The notes beneath the pieces were generated by a model. That model had not been told where the DNA came from and made no database searches. It saw only the letters and a program-made list of their open reading frames with translations. From positions 12,340,001 through 12,404,000 of the forward strand of contig JAJFZO010000609.1 in assembly GCA_021397835.1 (NCBI GenBank): a stretch of 64,000 bases of DNA, in the 5' to 3' direction. This DNA is from Moringa oleifera. Lineage: Eukaryota; Streptophyta; Magnoliopsida; Brassicales; Moringaceae. This document shows positions 38,940-50,900 of the stretch, piece by piece. How positions within the stretch are numbered: position 1 is the stretch's first letter; every line of letters begins with the position of its first letter. The position numbers and the translations under genes are program-made.

Positions 38940-40115
38940 TCACTTCACCAGCTCGGAGACCCACCCAACATCAGGACCTGAGGCAGCTGAATTGGATCGG
39001 CCCAGCGAGTTCTCCTTACTGAGTTTAGCATAAATCTTAGCTCTTAGTTCCTTTCCAGATTCAACCCTCTCCATTGCAGGCTCCTCTTCGCAGGTACTTT
39101 CCCAGATGTCGAGTTGACCCAGTCCAGAGCGAGTAGGTGTACGAGTTGGGGTTGAAGGCACGCTACAAAACCCGGGTCGGAGTGTAGAGCACCGAGGCGA
39201 ACCGAATCCGGCTCCCACGTGAGAACCCCAGGATCCGCCATCCACTTTCACTTTCCCTAGCTGCAAGCTCCGCATCGAAGCAACCAGTTCACCTACAGAG
39301 TTAAATGACCCCACCCCAATATGTCCGCCACCAGGCGACATAGGCGGCGACTCAGACGGCGGGGACACCGGAGGAGATGCCAGAATCGAAGTAGGGGAAG
39401 AGACAAAGGACCCTGAAGCGGCTTTAGTCAGGTCATACCGGTGTCGTACGGGCGATCCGTATTCCAGCTCGCCTGACCCATTTCCTCTCGGGCTCTGCTG
39501 AGGCAAGACTCGGAGCTGCTCCGGTGTGTGCGCAAAGAAACAGACCCTCCTTCGACAACTGGTCCCATCCTTGCATGGCTGGGTCCGGTACCGGGCAGGG
39601 TGGAGCCAACACTCGAAAACCCCGTGAGCGAACTCACACGAGTCGCCTTTCCTACAACTACCCTTACGAAACTCCGGGCAAGCAGAACCCGAGTAATGGT
39701 ACTTTCGCGGATCTCTCCTACGGGCTTTTTCCCCCGGGTGGGCGTACGGACACTCCGTCCAGTCATGTGACCTGCCACGGGAGCACCTCCTCACTTTGAA
39801 CTCATACATGCGAAACTGGTCACACGAGAACGCGTCCACAGGTAAATCTGATGAATCTTCACTCAGCGTGTCGAACTCGGTGGTTGCATGAGCGAACTCG
39901 TTTGACGGGAGATAACGGTGGAGTGATGTGAGTGAGTCCAGGAAGAGAGAAGGAGAGTGGGAGTAATCGCCGGGGCTAGTAGCATTGCCGTTAAAGTTAC
40001 CGAAAGGGCTGGACATGGAAAATGGCGAGGCCATAGTGGCCATCGGATCATCGAAAGGGTCCCATTGAGGGATTTGAATGGTGGGACTTGACTGAGTGAG
40101 TTCTCCGATCATCAT
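38940..40115 (-). CDS. TZF1: Arginine-rich tandem CCCH zinc-finger protein, AtTZF1/CTH-like
   Basis: A single exon encodes 391 aa starting [10 protein letters not shown] with the first of two adjacent ATGs. The conserved region is an RR motif, C-X5-H-X4-C-X3-H (C111, H117, C122, H126). It is followed by two CCCH fingers: C-X7-C-X5-C-X3-H (C146, C154, C160, H164) and C-X5-C-X4-C-X3-H (C181, C187, C192, H196). [20 protein letters not shown] joins the fingers. The N-terminal [20 protein letters not shown] and C-terminal [20 protein letters not shown] favour the AtTZF1/CTH branch over TZF2/3. These proteins bind AU-rich RNA, shuttle between nucleus and P-bodies/stress granules, and act in ABA, GA, sugar and stress responses. 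Lack of introns is typical. Upstream there are short ORFs and a G-box cluster. Confidence 0.94.
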   Translation of the reverse strand: MMIGELTQSSPTIQIPQWDPFDDPMATMASPFSMSSPFGNFNGNATSPGDYSHSPSLFLDSLTSLHRYLPSNEFAHATTEFDTLSEDSSDLPVDAFSCDQFRMYEFKVRRCSRGRSHDWTECPYAHPGEKARRRDPRKYHYSGSACPEFRKGSCRKGDSCEFAHGVFECWLHPARYRTQPCKDGTSCRRRVCFFAHTPEQLRVLPQQSPRGNGSGELEYGSPVRHRYDLTKAASGSFVSSPTSILASPPVSPPSESPPMSPGGGHIGVGSFNSVGELVASMRSLQLGKVKVDGGSWGSHVGAGFGSPRCSTLRPGFCSVPSTPTRTPTRSGLGQLDIWESTCEEEPAMERVESGKELRAKIYAKLSKENSLGRSNSAASGPDVGWVSELVK

Positions 40116-40199
40116 CTCTGTGAGCAGTATAGTATTGAGTAAGGGGATGGGTCTTCAATATAAACTGCTTTTTCAACCATGGTTGGTTCAGTTAACCAT
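40112..40199 (-). promoter_or_regulatory. Two upstream ORFs before TZF1, one overlapping the start as ATGA
   Basis: On the minus strand an ATG at 40199 opens a 3-codon frame ending at 40188. A second ATG at 40180 opens a 22-codon frame whose TGA (40114-40112) overlaps the TZF1 start at 40115. If the mRNA begins upstream of 40200, ribosomes would meet both first, and termination-reinitiation at the overlap is possible. Two copies of AACCATGGTT surround these ATGs. The transcript start is unknown. Confidence 0.4.
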
Positions 40200-43100
40200 G
40201 GTTAGCTTGACAAGTGCCACCGCCTCCACTTCCTCTACGGTTAGAATATGAAAGATAATACCTTTCCGGTAGGGCGACTTTAGTGTCACAGGCACCATCA
40301 CCACCGTTGATTTACCAATTAATCCTGATCCTTTGGCATCGATGCATAACGTGTATTTTTAGCTGAAACTTGCAGACCTAGGTGATGTTATCATTCTGCT
40401 GAAGAGTCTCGGGATATTTTGACGTAGCTGTCACTTTTTGCGTGATAATAGATGTAATTCTCGTGAATTTAGGTGTAAATAGCTCGAAATTAGGTAAGAC
40501 AACAGGAAAGCCAGATTCTATAAACAGCTTCTGTAGGCTAGGTGTTACTTGAGCTTTGAACATAAACAATTTTAAAGAAAAACCCATTGATTTTCACTAA
40601 AAAATTGAGATCGTTAAGATTATTTTAGCAATATTTTATTATTATATAATTAGTGTCAACTATTTAGCCTCACAAATACCATCGCAAATTGAATGACTGC
40701 ATAAATACTTGCTCAGATGACGAGATAATAGGGCATTCTTGACGTTAGATCGTGAAACGATATTTTGGCGAGTAACGTTCAGATGCTGTGCAGTATTTTG
40801 ACAAGGAAAATATCTGAAGGGAAGATACACGTGGAAAGAGCGCTGTTAGTGGCAGCCATGCGAGATGGGCTTGAGATTCGCGGTTTCTGCATTTGCGCCA
40901 TGTGTCATTGATCCTCTGCTAAGGTAAGAACTACTTGGCAGTTAAGAACCCGCCAAATTCAGCGGCGACGTCACGGGTAGCTCCCAGTGCATGTTAGTTA
41001 TTTCATGCTTCACTGCTCTAAGATGCGCGAGGGAAAGAGCTAAGGAATTAGTTTTTAGTTTTTGTGTGCCACGAAACACACCGTTTGCCGGATACCTAAA
41101 AATTTCAATTGAATCATTATTAAATTTAGTTACAACATAGTGCAATAGGGATTTTAATTTCAGAGCAGGGATGGTCCAGATGGCAGCCATGGCCGGCTAC
41201 AGTTAACGATAGAGTGGACCATTCAATCTCCACCATCTGTGGAAACGGACGGCTGTGGGATGCACCACGTGGGACGTTTAATGGGAGTTGAGGGCGCAAA
41301 CGGACAAAAGAAGCGGCAGCCGTACGAATAAAATCTCTCTGCAAGAACGCAAAGCAAATCTGTACGGTGGCCACGTGTTACAGGTCACGTGATAGAACCC
41401 ATTTTGGTCAAATTCATGGGTGCACGTGGTTGGTGCCAAGGGGAGAGCTGGCGGTGACAACCAGTGTCCTGTCACTGACACTCCACCAAGTGCTGGTGTA
41501 CGCGTGGCACTGGATTAGTGTTTATGAGGCTCTCTGCTTTTCCTTCTCGAGATCCACATGATTTTGACCCTTCTCTTTCTTTGCTTCTACTGTTCTTCAC
41601 CTTTTTTCTTTTTTTTTTTTTAAATTCTAAGAGTAATCTGAAAGGATTTCATTGCATGTGTTGTTCATACCGAAGCTACAGACGTCCGTAATTTAATCAT
41701 ATTTACGGAATTAATTCTAGATAGTTTAATACCGGTGGGATTATTCTAATTATATGAAAAATGTCGCTTATCCATCTGTGTCACACTTGTCCTTTTCCTT
41801 CTTTTTGCTAAGCAAACCAATCTTTAATATAGATTAGTGTGTTAGGTTACACTTGTCTTTAACAGTCAGTCATCATCTAAATATTAATTATTGTAGTGGA
41901 TGATCGCAATTTCATGGAATTGTTTGGTAACAAATCTCCTCGTACCTTGTGTCGTGGTACCTTGTCTAGCACTTTGATGCAAAAATGTGCATAGCAAAAA
42001 CAAGCACCCTAGGAAAAAAGAAAAGTGCACAAACTATTCAGTTTCTCATACTTCAATGACCTGCCTTAATTCTCTTTGTTAAGTTACTTAATTATTATTA
42101 ATTATTGTTTAATTAAATATTTATTAAAATAATTAATTTTAATTAAATTGATGCATTTATATGTAGCAAGCTTAGTGGAAGATTGATTTAATGGAGCCCA
42201 TTATTAGTATGTAGCAGGTAATAATTGAACCATCTTGGCTTACAGCTTAAACTCATTTAAAAAAAATAAATTAGCTAAAGATCATAGGCGAATATAGCTT
42301 GAATCTCTCCCTATGTATATAAATAATTTGAAGGGTTAATCAAATTTTGAATGAGGTTTTCTTAGTTTTTTTAATTATGAAAAATAAACAATGTGATGAT
42401 GTTACATTCTAAGGGATAAATGATAGTAAAATTTTCAAAATATTTAATAAATAAAATTTTAATCATTTCTTCGATTGTGGCAATTTTATCAAAAGTAAAT
42501 TTTTATAATGGCTGATGTTTATAATTAAGAGTAAAAATTATACATTCTAAAATAAAAATAAACAAATTATATGATATATGTTAATAACTATAAATATCAA
42601 ATTAAATAATAACTTGTATGATTTTAATGCAAGGTTTTTATCACCAATTTTTATTATTGCCAATATTTTTAATTTTTAATTTTTTTATATAATTTTAATA
42701 AAAATTTAATCTTGAACATTTATAATAAGGTCGATATTCATTGACAACCAGATGATATCTCTTTTTTGATGGGTAGCCTAATACATTCTAAAAATCAAAA
42801 TATAAACATATTGATAAAATTTTATAAGTATCAATTAAAATTACAATCTTTTAAGTCAAATAAAAGAAAAAATCAAAAAAAATACTTTTTTCATGTTAAA
42901 CACAATGAAAATTATAGAGATGTGTATGTAATTGTTGAAATTGAAAAAATGAGGTGGGACCCCACATGTTGGAGAAAGAGAAACATTATGGTATGGTGAT
43001 GATAATGAAGTAGATAAGTAGTTTTGACTAAAAAGCCCAAGGATTTGGTGGCAATTATGAGTTTCTCCTATGCACAAAATGAAGCTGATAGGCTCTCTGT

Positions 43101-45330
43101 ATTGCAGGGGCTCCATAGAATTACCATGCATTTTGAGATGTCAACAGCATTTTAGGTGTTGTGAACAGTAATATGAAAATAATATTATATTATTTTAATC
43201 ATTTATAAAAATTAAGATTAAAAATAATAAAAATATTGATAGATTAATATTTTATAATTTAATAATTTAATTGCACATATATATATATATATTCGCAATA
43301 CGAACTTGAATAATGTGTTACATTAATAATTTTGAATTTTAATTTAAAAATCATTTTCTTCAAGGTAATCCAAAAAATCTTTTACATTAGATTTATTACG
43401 AAAATTCAAATATTTAATTATTGTCTTAAATTTATGAATGTCTTTTCCATCCAAAGTTTCATTAATTAGTATCTTTCTTAAATTAAAGGATCTTACATTG
43501 TCCCAACTCTTAAACTGATAATTTACAAAGCTTTTATTTTAATTATTATTTTTTAATAAAATTGAATTAATAAATTATCATAATTGAAATGATATTTTAA
43601 AATTTTAAAATATCTTTAATTTTTTAATTTCAATCCAATTACAATCATACATATTTATTTGTGTATCATATTTGATTCATTTAACTTGATATACCATGAT
43701 GTTTTTTAATTAAATAAGAGAATAGCTCTTATATAATTATATATTCACAATTAAACACGAATTTTAGAACATAGACAATAATTTAGTAAGGTCTGTCAAT
43801 GATTTTTAACAAGTTCTAGGATTAGTGAACTTGGATCGAAACCTTTGAAAACGGCAATAACACTTCTTTCACAAAAGGCAACTTGTTAATTTTGCTCCAT
43901 CGGCTCCATATTAGAGCCAGATACTCATTAGAACTTCACCAGCAATTTCATGGGCTTTCCCCATAGAGTTTGTCCTTTCCATTTAAGTTCTAAGATGCAT
44001 GGGCCTGATTTAAGAATTTTAAGATTCAGTCTTCCTTTTCCAGTCCAAAGGGCGCAAACCCACTTCTCTTCGTGCGCATCACACTTTGCCTGCTATAGCC
44101 TGCAGTGCTATGTTGGTATGGCTACAAAAAAGAATGATAAGGGATTCAGCATCGGTGACTCTCTGATTAAAAATATATACATATATACACACATATATAA
44201 TTTAGATATTTGAGTTTTTTAAATTTATAAAAATTTTAAATTATTTTATTGTATATATTTCAAAAATTTTAAATAAATAATCAAATTTATATTTTTTAAT
44301 TAATTATTTAATATAATTATATTTTAAAATAAAATTAACAAATACTGATAAAAATTTATATAAAATGTTGTTATTAAAATAAATTTTAATTATAAAATTT
44401 TGAACTCCCAAATTTAAATTTAATATAATGAAATTTAAATTAAAATTTAAATGTAATTAAATTTAAAATAAGAAATTAACATATTAATACATTATATAAA
44501 CATATTTGAGTAACAAATACCCACAAATTTAAACTTGATCTTGAATATTAAATTTTAAATTTGAATCTACTTAAATTTGTTTAAATAATATTTAAATATG
44601 TTTTATTAAAATTTGATAGGATTGGGTACTTATAATCCCGATTCATTGCAATCTCTAATGGCATAATATACAATCACACAAATATGTATTTAGAGATTTT
44701 TTTGAGCGTAATAAGGATTTCTAAAACAATTTAAAATGAGAAATTATATATTCATATTTATTTAAAATACAATAATATAATGGGAAAAATCCAAAAAGCT
44801 GTAACACTAAAATATATAAATACTATTTTTTAAAAATATACTCATCTTTTTTTTTAATGATAAAAGAGGATTTTTTTTTATTTACAATTAAGCTCAAACT
44901 AAGGAAGATTATGTGTTTTTCATGATTATATTAGTTGATCAATTTTAATTCTTTATATTAATTTAGTTAATTAAAGTTAATGCAATTTTAGTTTAATTAC
45001 ACAATATAAATCGATTTTTTTTAGAATTATTATTAAAATAAGGTAGCATTTTATATTTAATGGAGAAGTTCCATTTTAGCCTCATTTTGAGGGATATACC
45101 CCTCGGCACTGAAAAGGTGAGAAGTTTGTTGTACCAAAATTGGAATTTGGAGATGAAGAACTGGTGGTGGAGAGGGGATGATACCAATGATATTATATCC
45201 GGTAGCTTGTGTTGGCTTGGTAATAACACTACGTCGTCTTGCTTCTCGTTGTCGACCTTAGAATTCTGTCCAAATTCATATGAGGATTTAATGGACACTG
45301 CTTCTTTCCTTCTTGGGCTGAAGCGCCACA
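40116..45330. other. 5.2-kb divergent intergenic region between TZF1 and SIG3
   Basis: 40116-41600 is balanced and rich in regulatory-looking motifs (G-box cluster). 41600-42300 is mixed. 42300-45000 is strongly AT-rich with a (TA)n run near 43277-43291. Two small balanced patches (42895-43140 and 43880-44160) hold short unrecognised frames. 45060-45330 is probably the SIG3 leader and promoter. No additional gene is supported. Confidence 0.5.
41266..41428. promoter_or_regulatory. Cluster of four G-box/ABRE cores upstream of TZF1
   Basis: CACGTG occurs at 41266-41271, 41372-41377, 41386-41391 and 41423-41428. A fifth copy is at 40828-40833 and a GACGTCA element near 40965. They lie 0.7-1.3 kb upstream of the TZF1 ATG. 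CACGTGGC/CACGTGTT-like cores are ABA-response and bZIP/bHLH sites, which fits the known ABA and stress response of TZF genes. Function is inferred. Confidence 0.5.
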
Positions 45331-48300
45331 ATGGGCACGGGTTTCAGGCTGAATCCTAAGTGGGGTTTCCAAGTCCACTCTCATCCTCTTTCGAATTCAC
45401 CTCTCAGGCTTTCAGCTTCTCCTGGTGACTTCATTTAGCTTCCAAATTTACTGTTGTTGTCGCTGCTCTTCTTATTATTAGTTTTTTTTTTGTGCCTTCT
45501 GCTGAAGGTGGTCGATAAGTTAGATTCTCGGCGAGAGCGAGAATGCTTGATTTGTTCCCCCTGTTGGATAGTTTTTCAGTAGAGAACACTTTGGAGGTGT
45601 TATGTGCAAGCTTGAATTGTATTCATGCGTCATTTGTGGTATTGATTAAAGTTAGGACGGTGGTTATCAGCCACGCATATGCCCAATTTTCTTGTACCTT
45701 AGCTTCAAAGTTTGAAGACGGGCATCCTTCTTTGTTAAACATCCTTGCCTGGAGCTTCAGTGATTTGGTCATGCTTACGTCCTTATAAATATCATCAATT
45801 AGACTCAGATTATGGACTTACAGTTGGCCAGTGTCAAAGTTTCACCCATTGAGCTTGATTGGTTAAAGTTGAATGCTAAGTTGATAATTACCATTGCCAA
45901 ATTTTACTTTTTCCACCTGTTGATTCTAGAATACAATGACTTTGATAAATTGCATGAGAGATTTTCTGCATCTGTTCCACTCCTCCAGTAAATCCTTAGT
46001 AATTTATGTGATGAATTTTTTAGTCTCTGTCAATCTAGTGTGTGCATGTTGGCATTTCGTGCCATGGTTGATTTATCAATGTATTGCTTTGTGATATTAT
46101 TTGTTGATCATATTATGATACAGTTAAGGGTAGGGAGGCTGCTTTCAACTCAGTGAGGTTGTCACTTCCATCCATAATTTTTGAGGAGGATGGCATTATC
46201 CTGAAAGATCCTTTTAAAGGACGTGCCTTTTCATCTGCAGCTCCGCAAATAACTGAAAGTGATTATTTACAAACCGAAGAATTGAAGGTGTGCCATTTGT
46301 TGCTGATAAGCCACATAGTATGTTGAATGTTGTTGTGACTCTTTTCTTAGCAATACTAAATCTTAAGGTATCATCTTTCAGATAAATGTTGGCAACAGTT
46401 TGTATAAAGGTTCATGTAGAATGGTGGAAGATGCCCAGAGACCAGCTGGAGAGGAAAAATCCACCACACTGAGAAGCCCTCAACCATGCAGCCGATCATA
46501 TTTTAGTTTTCTAATGGAGAACCTTGATGCCCTGGAGGAAACTTTTGCTGATTCTAATGTGTTAAGACTGGAAAAGGCTATTCTGCTACAATTAGGGAGG
46601 CTTGGAGCTCTGAAACTATTCAATACCCGCTTATCTAGGACCCTTGAATCGTCAAATGTTTTTGACTTGTCTGATGTTCCAACTGAGAATATTGGAGGGC
46701 ATATGGTGGATGGACCAGCAAGTGACTGCCTGGGTAAACATTTTGTTCGCTCAAGTAAAAAAGCGAAAAGAAAATCAAGAAGGGAGAGAGCATCAGCAAA
46801 TGCAAATAAAATTTCTTCACTTCCGTTGCCTTCAAAAAACAAGGGAAAAAGTTTTAGAAAGCCCTCTGTTTCTACAGTGAACAAAGCATTTAACAATAGA
46901 AGTAAAAGATTGATCATCTCCAGGAACGAGGGAGAAATGTCAAAGGGGGTTAAGGTTGTTTCTCTTAGACAGCCGCATAGAACACATTTTCCTTTTTCAT
47001 GTTTTGAGGAAATCTGATAATTTTCTTGTTTATCTTTAAAGATGCTTGCAAACTTGGAGAGAATCAGAACAATTTTGGAAGAGGAAAGTGGGAAAGTAGC
47101 CAGCTTGAGTTGTTGGGCAGAAGCAGCTGGAGTTAACGAGAAGATGCTGCTACAATATTTGCATTTTGGATGGCGTTGCAGAGATGAACTATTGAGGAGC
47201 ACTCGTTCCTTGGTTCTCTACCTTGCAAGAACCTACAGAGGCCTGGGAGTAGCATATGAAGACTTACTTCAGGTTTATATGACATTTTTGGTATTGTTTA
47301 ATTATTGTCTTGCAAGTGTTTTAATTTGTGCTACAACTCAATAGCAGGTATCCAACTTGTATTTCCACTTTTATTTGATTTCTGCTTGATCAAACAATCA
47401 ATTTTTACATTTCTGAATTCTACAGGCAGGGAATCTGGGCGTCCTGCAAGGTGCAGAGAGGTTTGACCACACCAGAGGATACAGATTTTCAACCTATGCT
47501 CAATACTGGATAAGGAAATCAATGTCAAGGATGGTGTCACGACATGCTAGAGGAATCAGGATTCCTGTATTTTCCTGTCTCTTTTGACAGAATGTTTCTT
47601 TGTGTCATACCATGTTAGTAAGAACTGGAACTTGATCTGTGTTTTGTTTCCTTGTCCATTATTCTGTACAGTGTACAATGAGCCGGACAATAAATCAGAT
47701 ACAAAAAGCTCGAAAATCCCTAAATAACAGCCATAGGAAATATCCAGAAGATGATGAAATTACAAAGCTCACTGGTCTTTCTCTGAATAAAATCAGATCG
47801 GCCAGCAAATGCCTGAGAGTTGTGGGTTCAATTGATCAGAAAATTGGAGATTCTCTCAATGCAAAGTACCTGGTATTGTAGAAGTTTGTTCTTATCATCT
47901 TCTTCTGGTGCATTTCATCTTCATATTCACATTAAAACGTAGAAACACCTTGGTTAACTAAGATGTTCTCTATTTTAGTTCTTTAGACCATAGTAATGAA
48001 ATCGCTTTCTGTTTCATGCAGATAATGCTGTTTTATTTGATTACACCGCTTTATCTGGTAGAATCTCAAGTTTCTTCATGTTTTCTTGGTAAACTAGTAG
48101 CAAGAATTTAGCACTCATGTGATAGGCAGTCAAAGTTAACTTATATGACACGACATCACGTATATAGGTTAGTACTATTCTGGCTTAAATACCATGCTAG
48201 GCAAGAGGATCATTGGACAAAGCTTTAATGCATAGCTCTTATGTTACTTTAAGCACTTCTGATCAAATGTCATGGTCGATGTGTTGATAATTCAGCATGA

Positions 48301-48910
48301 TAGACGATGGAACTTATATTATATATTAGAGTCGCAGCGGTTGTTAGGTCTCAATACCAAAACCATCCAAGAAGATGCTGTTAGGAATAAGTTTTTCTGT
48401 GTTTGGGTTCCTCTGGCACATGGCTGGGAAACAAAGGCATAGGGATTCCATTTTACCATTGAGAACTCTAATTTAAGCACATTCATCAAGTTATGTAAGT
48501 AACATTATGGAAGTTAATGTTCACGCCCTTGTTCATCTGAGAGTCATGATAGCTTTTTATGTTCTTTGAAAATTCATCTAGAGATGCCTTGATTGACAGC
48601 AAAATTTGTTGTGGAAATGATGAAACAGGAATTTATGCCAGATACAACAATAAAGAGCTCGGAGAAAATTGTGATGAGGCAACACCTGAAGAAAGACCTT
48701 TATGATCTTCTAATTGGTTTGGATATGAGAGAGAAGGAAGTGATGGTTCTGAGATATGGGCTTAAGGATTGTCGGCCAAAGTCTCTTGAGGAGATTGGGA
48801 GTCTTTTCAAAGTGAGCAAAGAGTGGATAAGGAAAATAGAGAAAAAAGCAATGACAAAGCTTAGAGACAAAGAGACATGCAAAAATTTGAGCTTCTATTT
48901 GGATTTATAG
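45331..48910 (+). CDS. SIG3: Plastid RNA polymerase sigma factor, SIG3/SIGC-like
   Basis: Seven exons: 45331-45424, 46124-46287, 46382-46954, 47042-47272, 47426-47566, 47672-47872, 48629-48910, giving 561 aa (Arabidopsis SIG3 is about 571). The start [20 protein letters not shown] opens a Ser/Arg-rich, plastid-transit-like N-terminus. Residues about 220-265 are basic ([15 protein letters not shown]). Region 2 (about 315-400) has [40 protein letters not shown] and [13 protein letters not shown], the -10 and melting helices. Region 3 follows ([15 protein letters not shown]). Region 4 (about 500-550) has [17 protein letters not shown] and the helix-turn-helix [14 protein letters not shown] for the -35. 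It directs the bacterial-type plastid polymerase (PEP); Arabidopsis SIG3 transcribes psbN and atpH. SIG3 rather than SIG4/6 is my best assignment by length and the region 3-4 wording. Confidence 0.9.
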
Positions 48911-50900
48911 TTTCACATTCATCTGAGAAGCTCATTTATGGCCTGTTTTCTGGAGTTCAGCCTGGAAATATGAAGTTTTTCTTAATTTTTCTCTGTCCAA
49001 AGCAGACCAAATGAGTTGCAGTATGGAGTTATGTACTTGAAGATAGAAAGATATGCAAAAAGGAAATGTGGGCTGGTCCAACTAATGTCATAGTGATATG
49101 GTGCTTTTCTCTTGCCCTATTGTTTCAAGCAACCTTGCCATTGTCCTCTTTCAATGAGTTAATGTTGTACATGAGCCAGCTCCATTTCCTGTTTCAACCT
49201 TGTCTTTTCTCTTTCATGGAATAGAAATTAAATACCTGTAGATTGTTTTATATAAGCCTAGTAAACATGGTCATTCTTTACTGAATGAATGTCTGGAGAC
49301 ACAGTGAATTGTTTGCACATGTCAAATTTCATCACTTGGTTTTAGCTTGAGTCTTACTGCTTTCTTTTAAAATTACATTAGATTCATTACCAGTCATTTC
49401 TGCCCTTTATCTCTTCACAGAAGACACCATTTTTCAGATGCCCTATCTACAGCACCTGCCTGATATCTTCTACCAGTGATTTCTGCCCTTCATCACTTGG
49501 CAGGAGACACCATTTTTCAGATGTCCTATTCACAGCACTTGCCTGATATCTTTGGTAGGGGCCGGAGTTTAATTCATCAGTGAACTGTCCCTGTAAGAAA
49601 ATCTAGTTTCCAATTTTGCATGACAAAGAGAAACTACTTGTTTTTTCTTGAAAGAAACATTGATTCCCCTTGCTCACCTTTCGTTACTGCCTGTCTGCTT
49701 GTTGACAAAAAGCTTAATGTGTCATTGGTTACTGTAGACTGTAATAGGCCTATCTGAAGAAAAAAGAAGCTCTATTTTGTCTTTAACTTTCATGAGTAGA
49801 AACATTCTATATAGATGAGGTAAATGTAAGAAATACACAAAAGGAAAAGCAATATAGTTTTCCTCTGCAAAGAAACCAGGAAGGAAAGGAAGAATTTTTG
49901 GAAATTCCCAGGGAACCGCCAAGTTTGGAGCAAGCACAGGCTGGCACCAGTGACCAGCCTGGTTTTACTGCAAAAGTGTCAATCCCTTTGGTGACGAAGC
50001 TAGCTCAACCCCGACTGACATGATCACAGCCATTTGCGATAAATCGATGGGTTTAGTTAACATTGTTCCATATGGGCTTTGGGATGTCCACGTTACGCGC
50101 CCTTTCTGTCAATTTTCTACCAGCGCCCAAGGTCGCCCCTCTAACCAATCCCTCTCGCCAGCCCAAAAACTGATTTAAGACAAGGTTAAAGCCTCCACAC
50201 GCTGTTGTCTAATGGCCTCGCCCTGAGTAGGTGAGGAGGATTGGGGGTACCGGGCCCTTTAAACGACGACGTGTATTTGGACTGGTGTTAGCTAGTTGTG
50301 TGACGCGCACTGTGGCCTCATATTCTTCCGTTTAATCTTTGCCGTTAATAGTATACAGGATTGCTTGCAACGTCCTTCAAGCAAGCGTGCGTGAGATTTA
50401 TGGAGCTCTTTGAAATCTAAATTGCCAGCCCACCGAAGTTGTGACACGCGTCAGTATATGATTGGAAAAAAGCCACAAGATTTTTTGACAACCAATGATA
50501 TTCAGCCTAAATTCCAAGCTCATGTCGACTCAACAGCCTCATAAAGTTTCCTTATCCTCACCAAATAAAGCGCCCACCCCCCCTTTCCCTGTCTCCCTCT
50601 CTCTCCAACGTGTTTCTTCATGGTCGCTCCTCACCTCTCTCTCTCTCTCTCAAAAGCACACTCTCTTTCCTGAAAGAATTCTCTGCAGAGAGACATTCCT
50701 AGGGTTTTCAGTGTAATTCACGTATCTCAATCTACCAAACCTATACGTACAAACGAATTGTATACAAATTGGAACGTCTTTTTGTTTCTTCCTCGGTTTC
50801 ATGGTGGTATTAGCGGGTATATCATCCCTATGTTTCCATATCAAATTCGATTCAGAACCAAATCCTAATTTTCCATTCTAATGACTTTCAGCACCAGTGA
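48911..50900. other. Intergenic region between SIG3 and the glycine-rich membrane protein gene
   Basis: 48911-49250 is the SIG3 3' UTR side. 49388-49553 holds an 83-bp tandem duplication. 49900-50720 is more GC-rich and should be promoter and leader of the next gene, with CT-rich stretches. Bases 50870-50890 (ttccattctaatgactttcag) look like a branch point and acceptor of a 5' UTR intron ending 10 bp before the ATG at 50901. Confidence 0.55.
49388..49553. repeat. Tandem duplication of an 83-bp unit downstream of SIG3
   Basis: Unit 1 (49388-49470) and unit 2 (49471-49553) share ACCAGT-ATTTCTGCCC, GACACCATTTTTCAGATG, CCTAT-ACAGCAC and TGCCTGATATCTT, with scattered substitutions. It is non-coding in all frames I checked. 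Confidence 0.9.

Noticed and set aside
45060..45359. 99-codon ATG frame before SIG3
   Set aside because: No family features, overlaps the SIG3 start out of frame, and lies where the leader or promoter is expected. It could be an upstream ORF if transcription starts before 45060, but I cannot place the start.
46480..47202. 240-codon open frame on the minus strand
   Set aside because: It is antisense to SIG3 exons 3-4 and crosses a real intron; its composition simply mirrors the sigma factor coding strand.
49388..49553. Possible CRISPR-like or satellite array
   Set aside because: Only two units with no spacer pattern, in a plant nuclear context; it is a simple tandem duplication.
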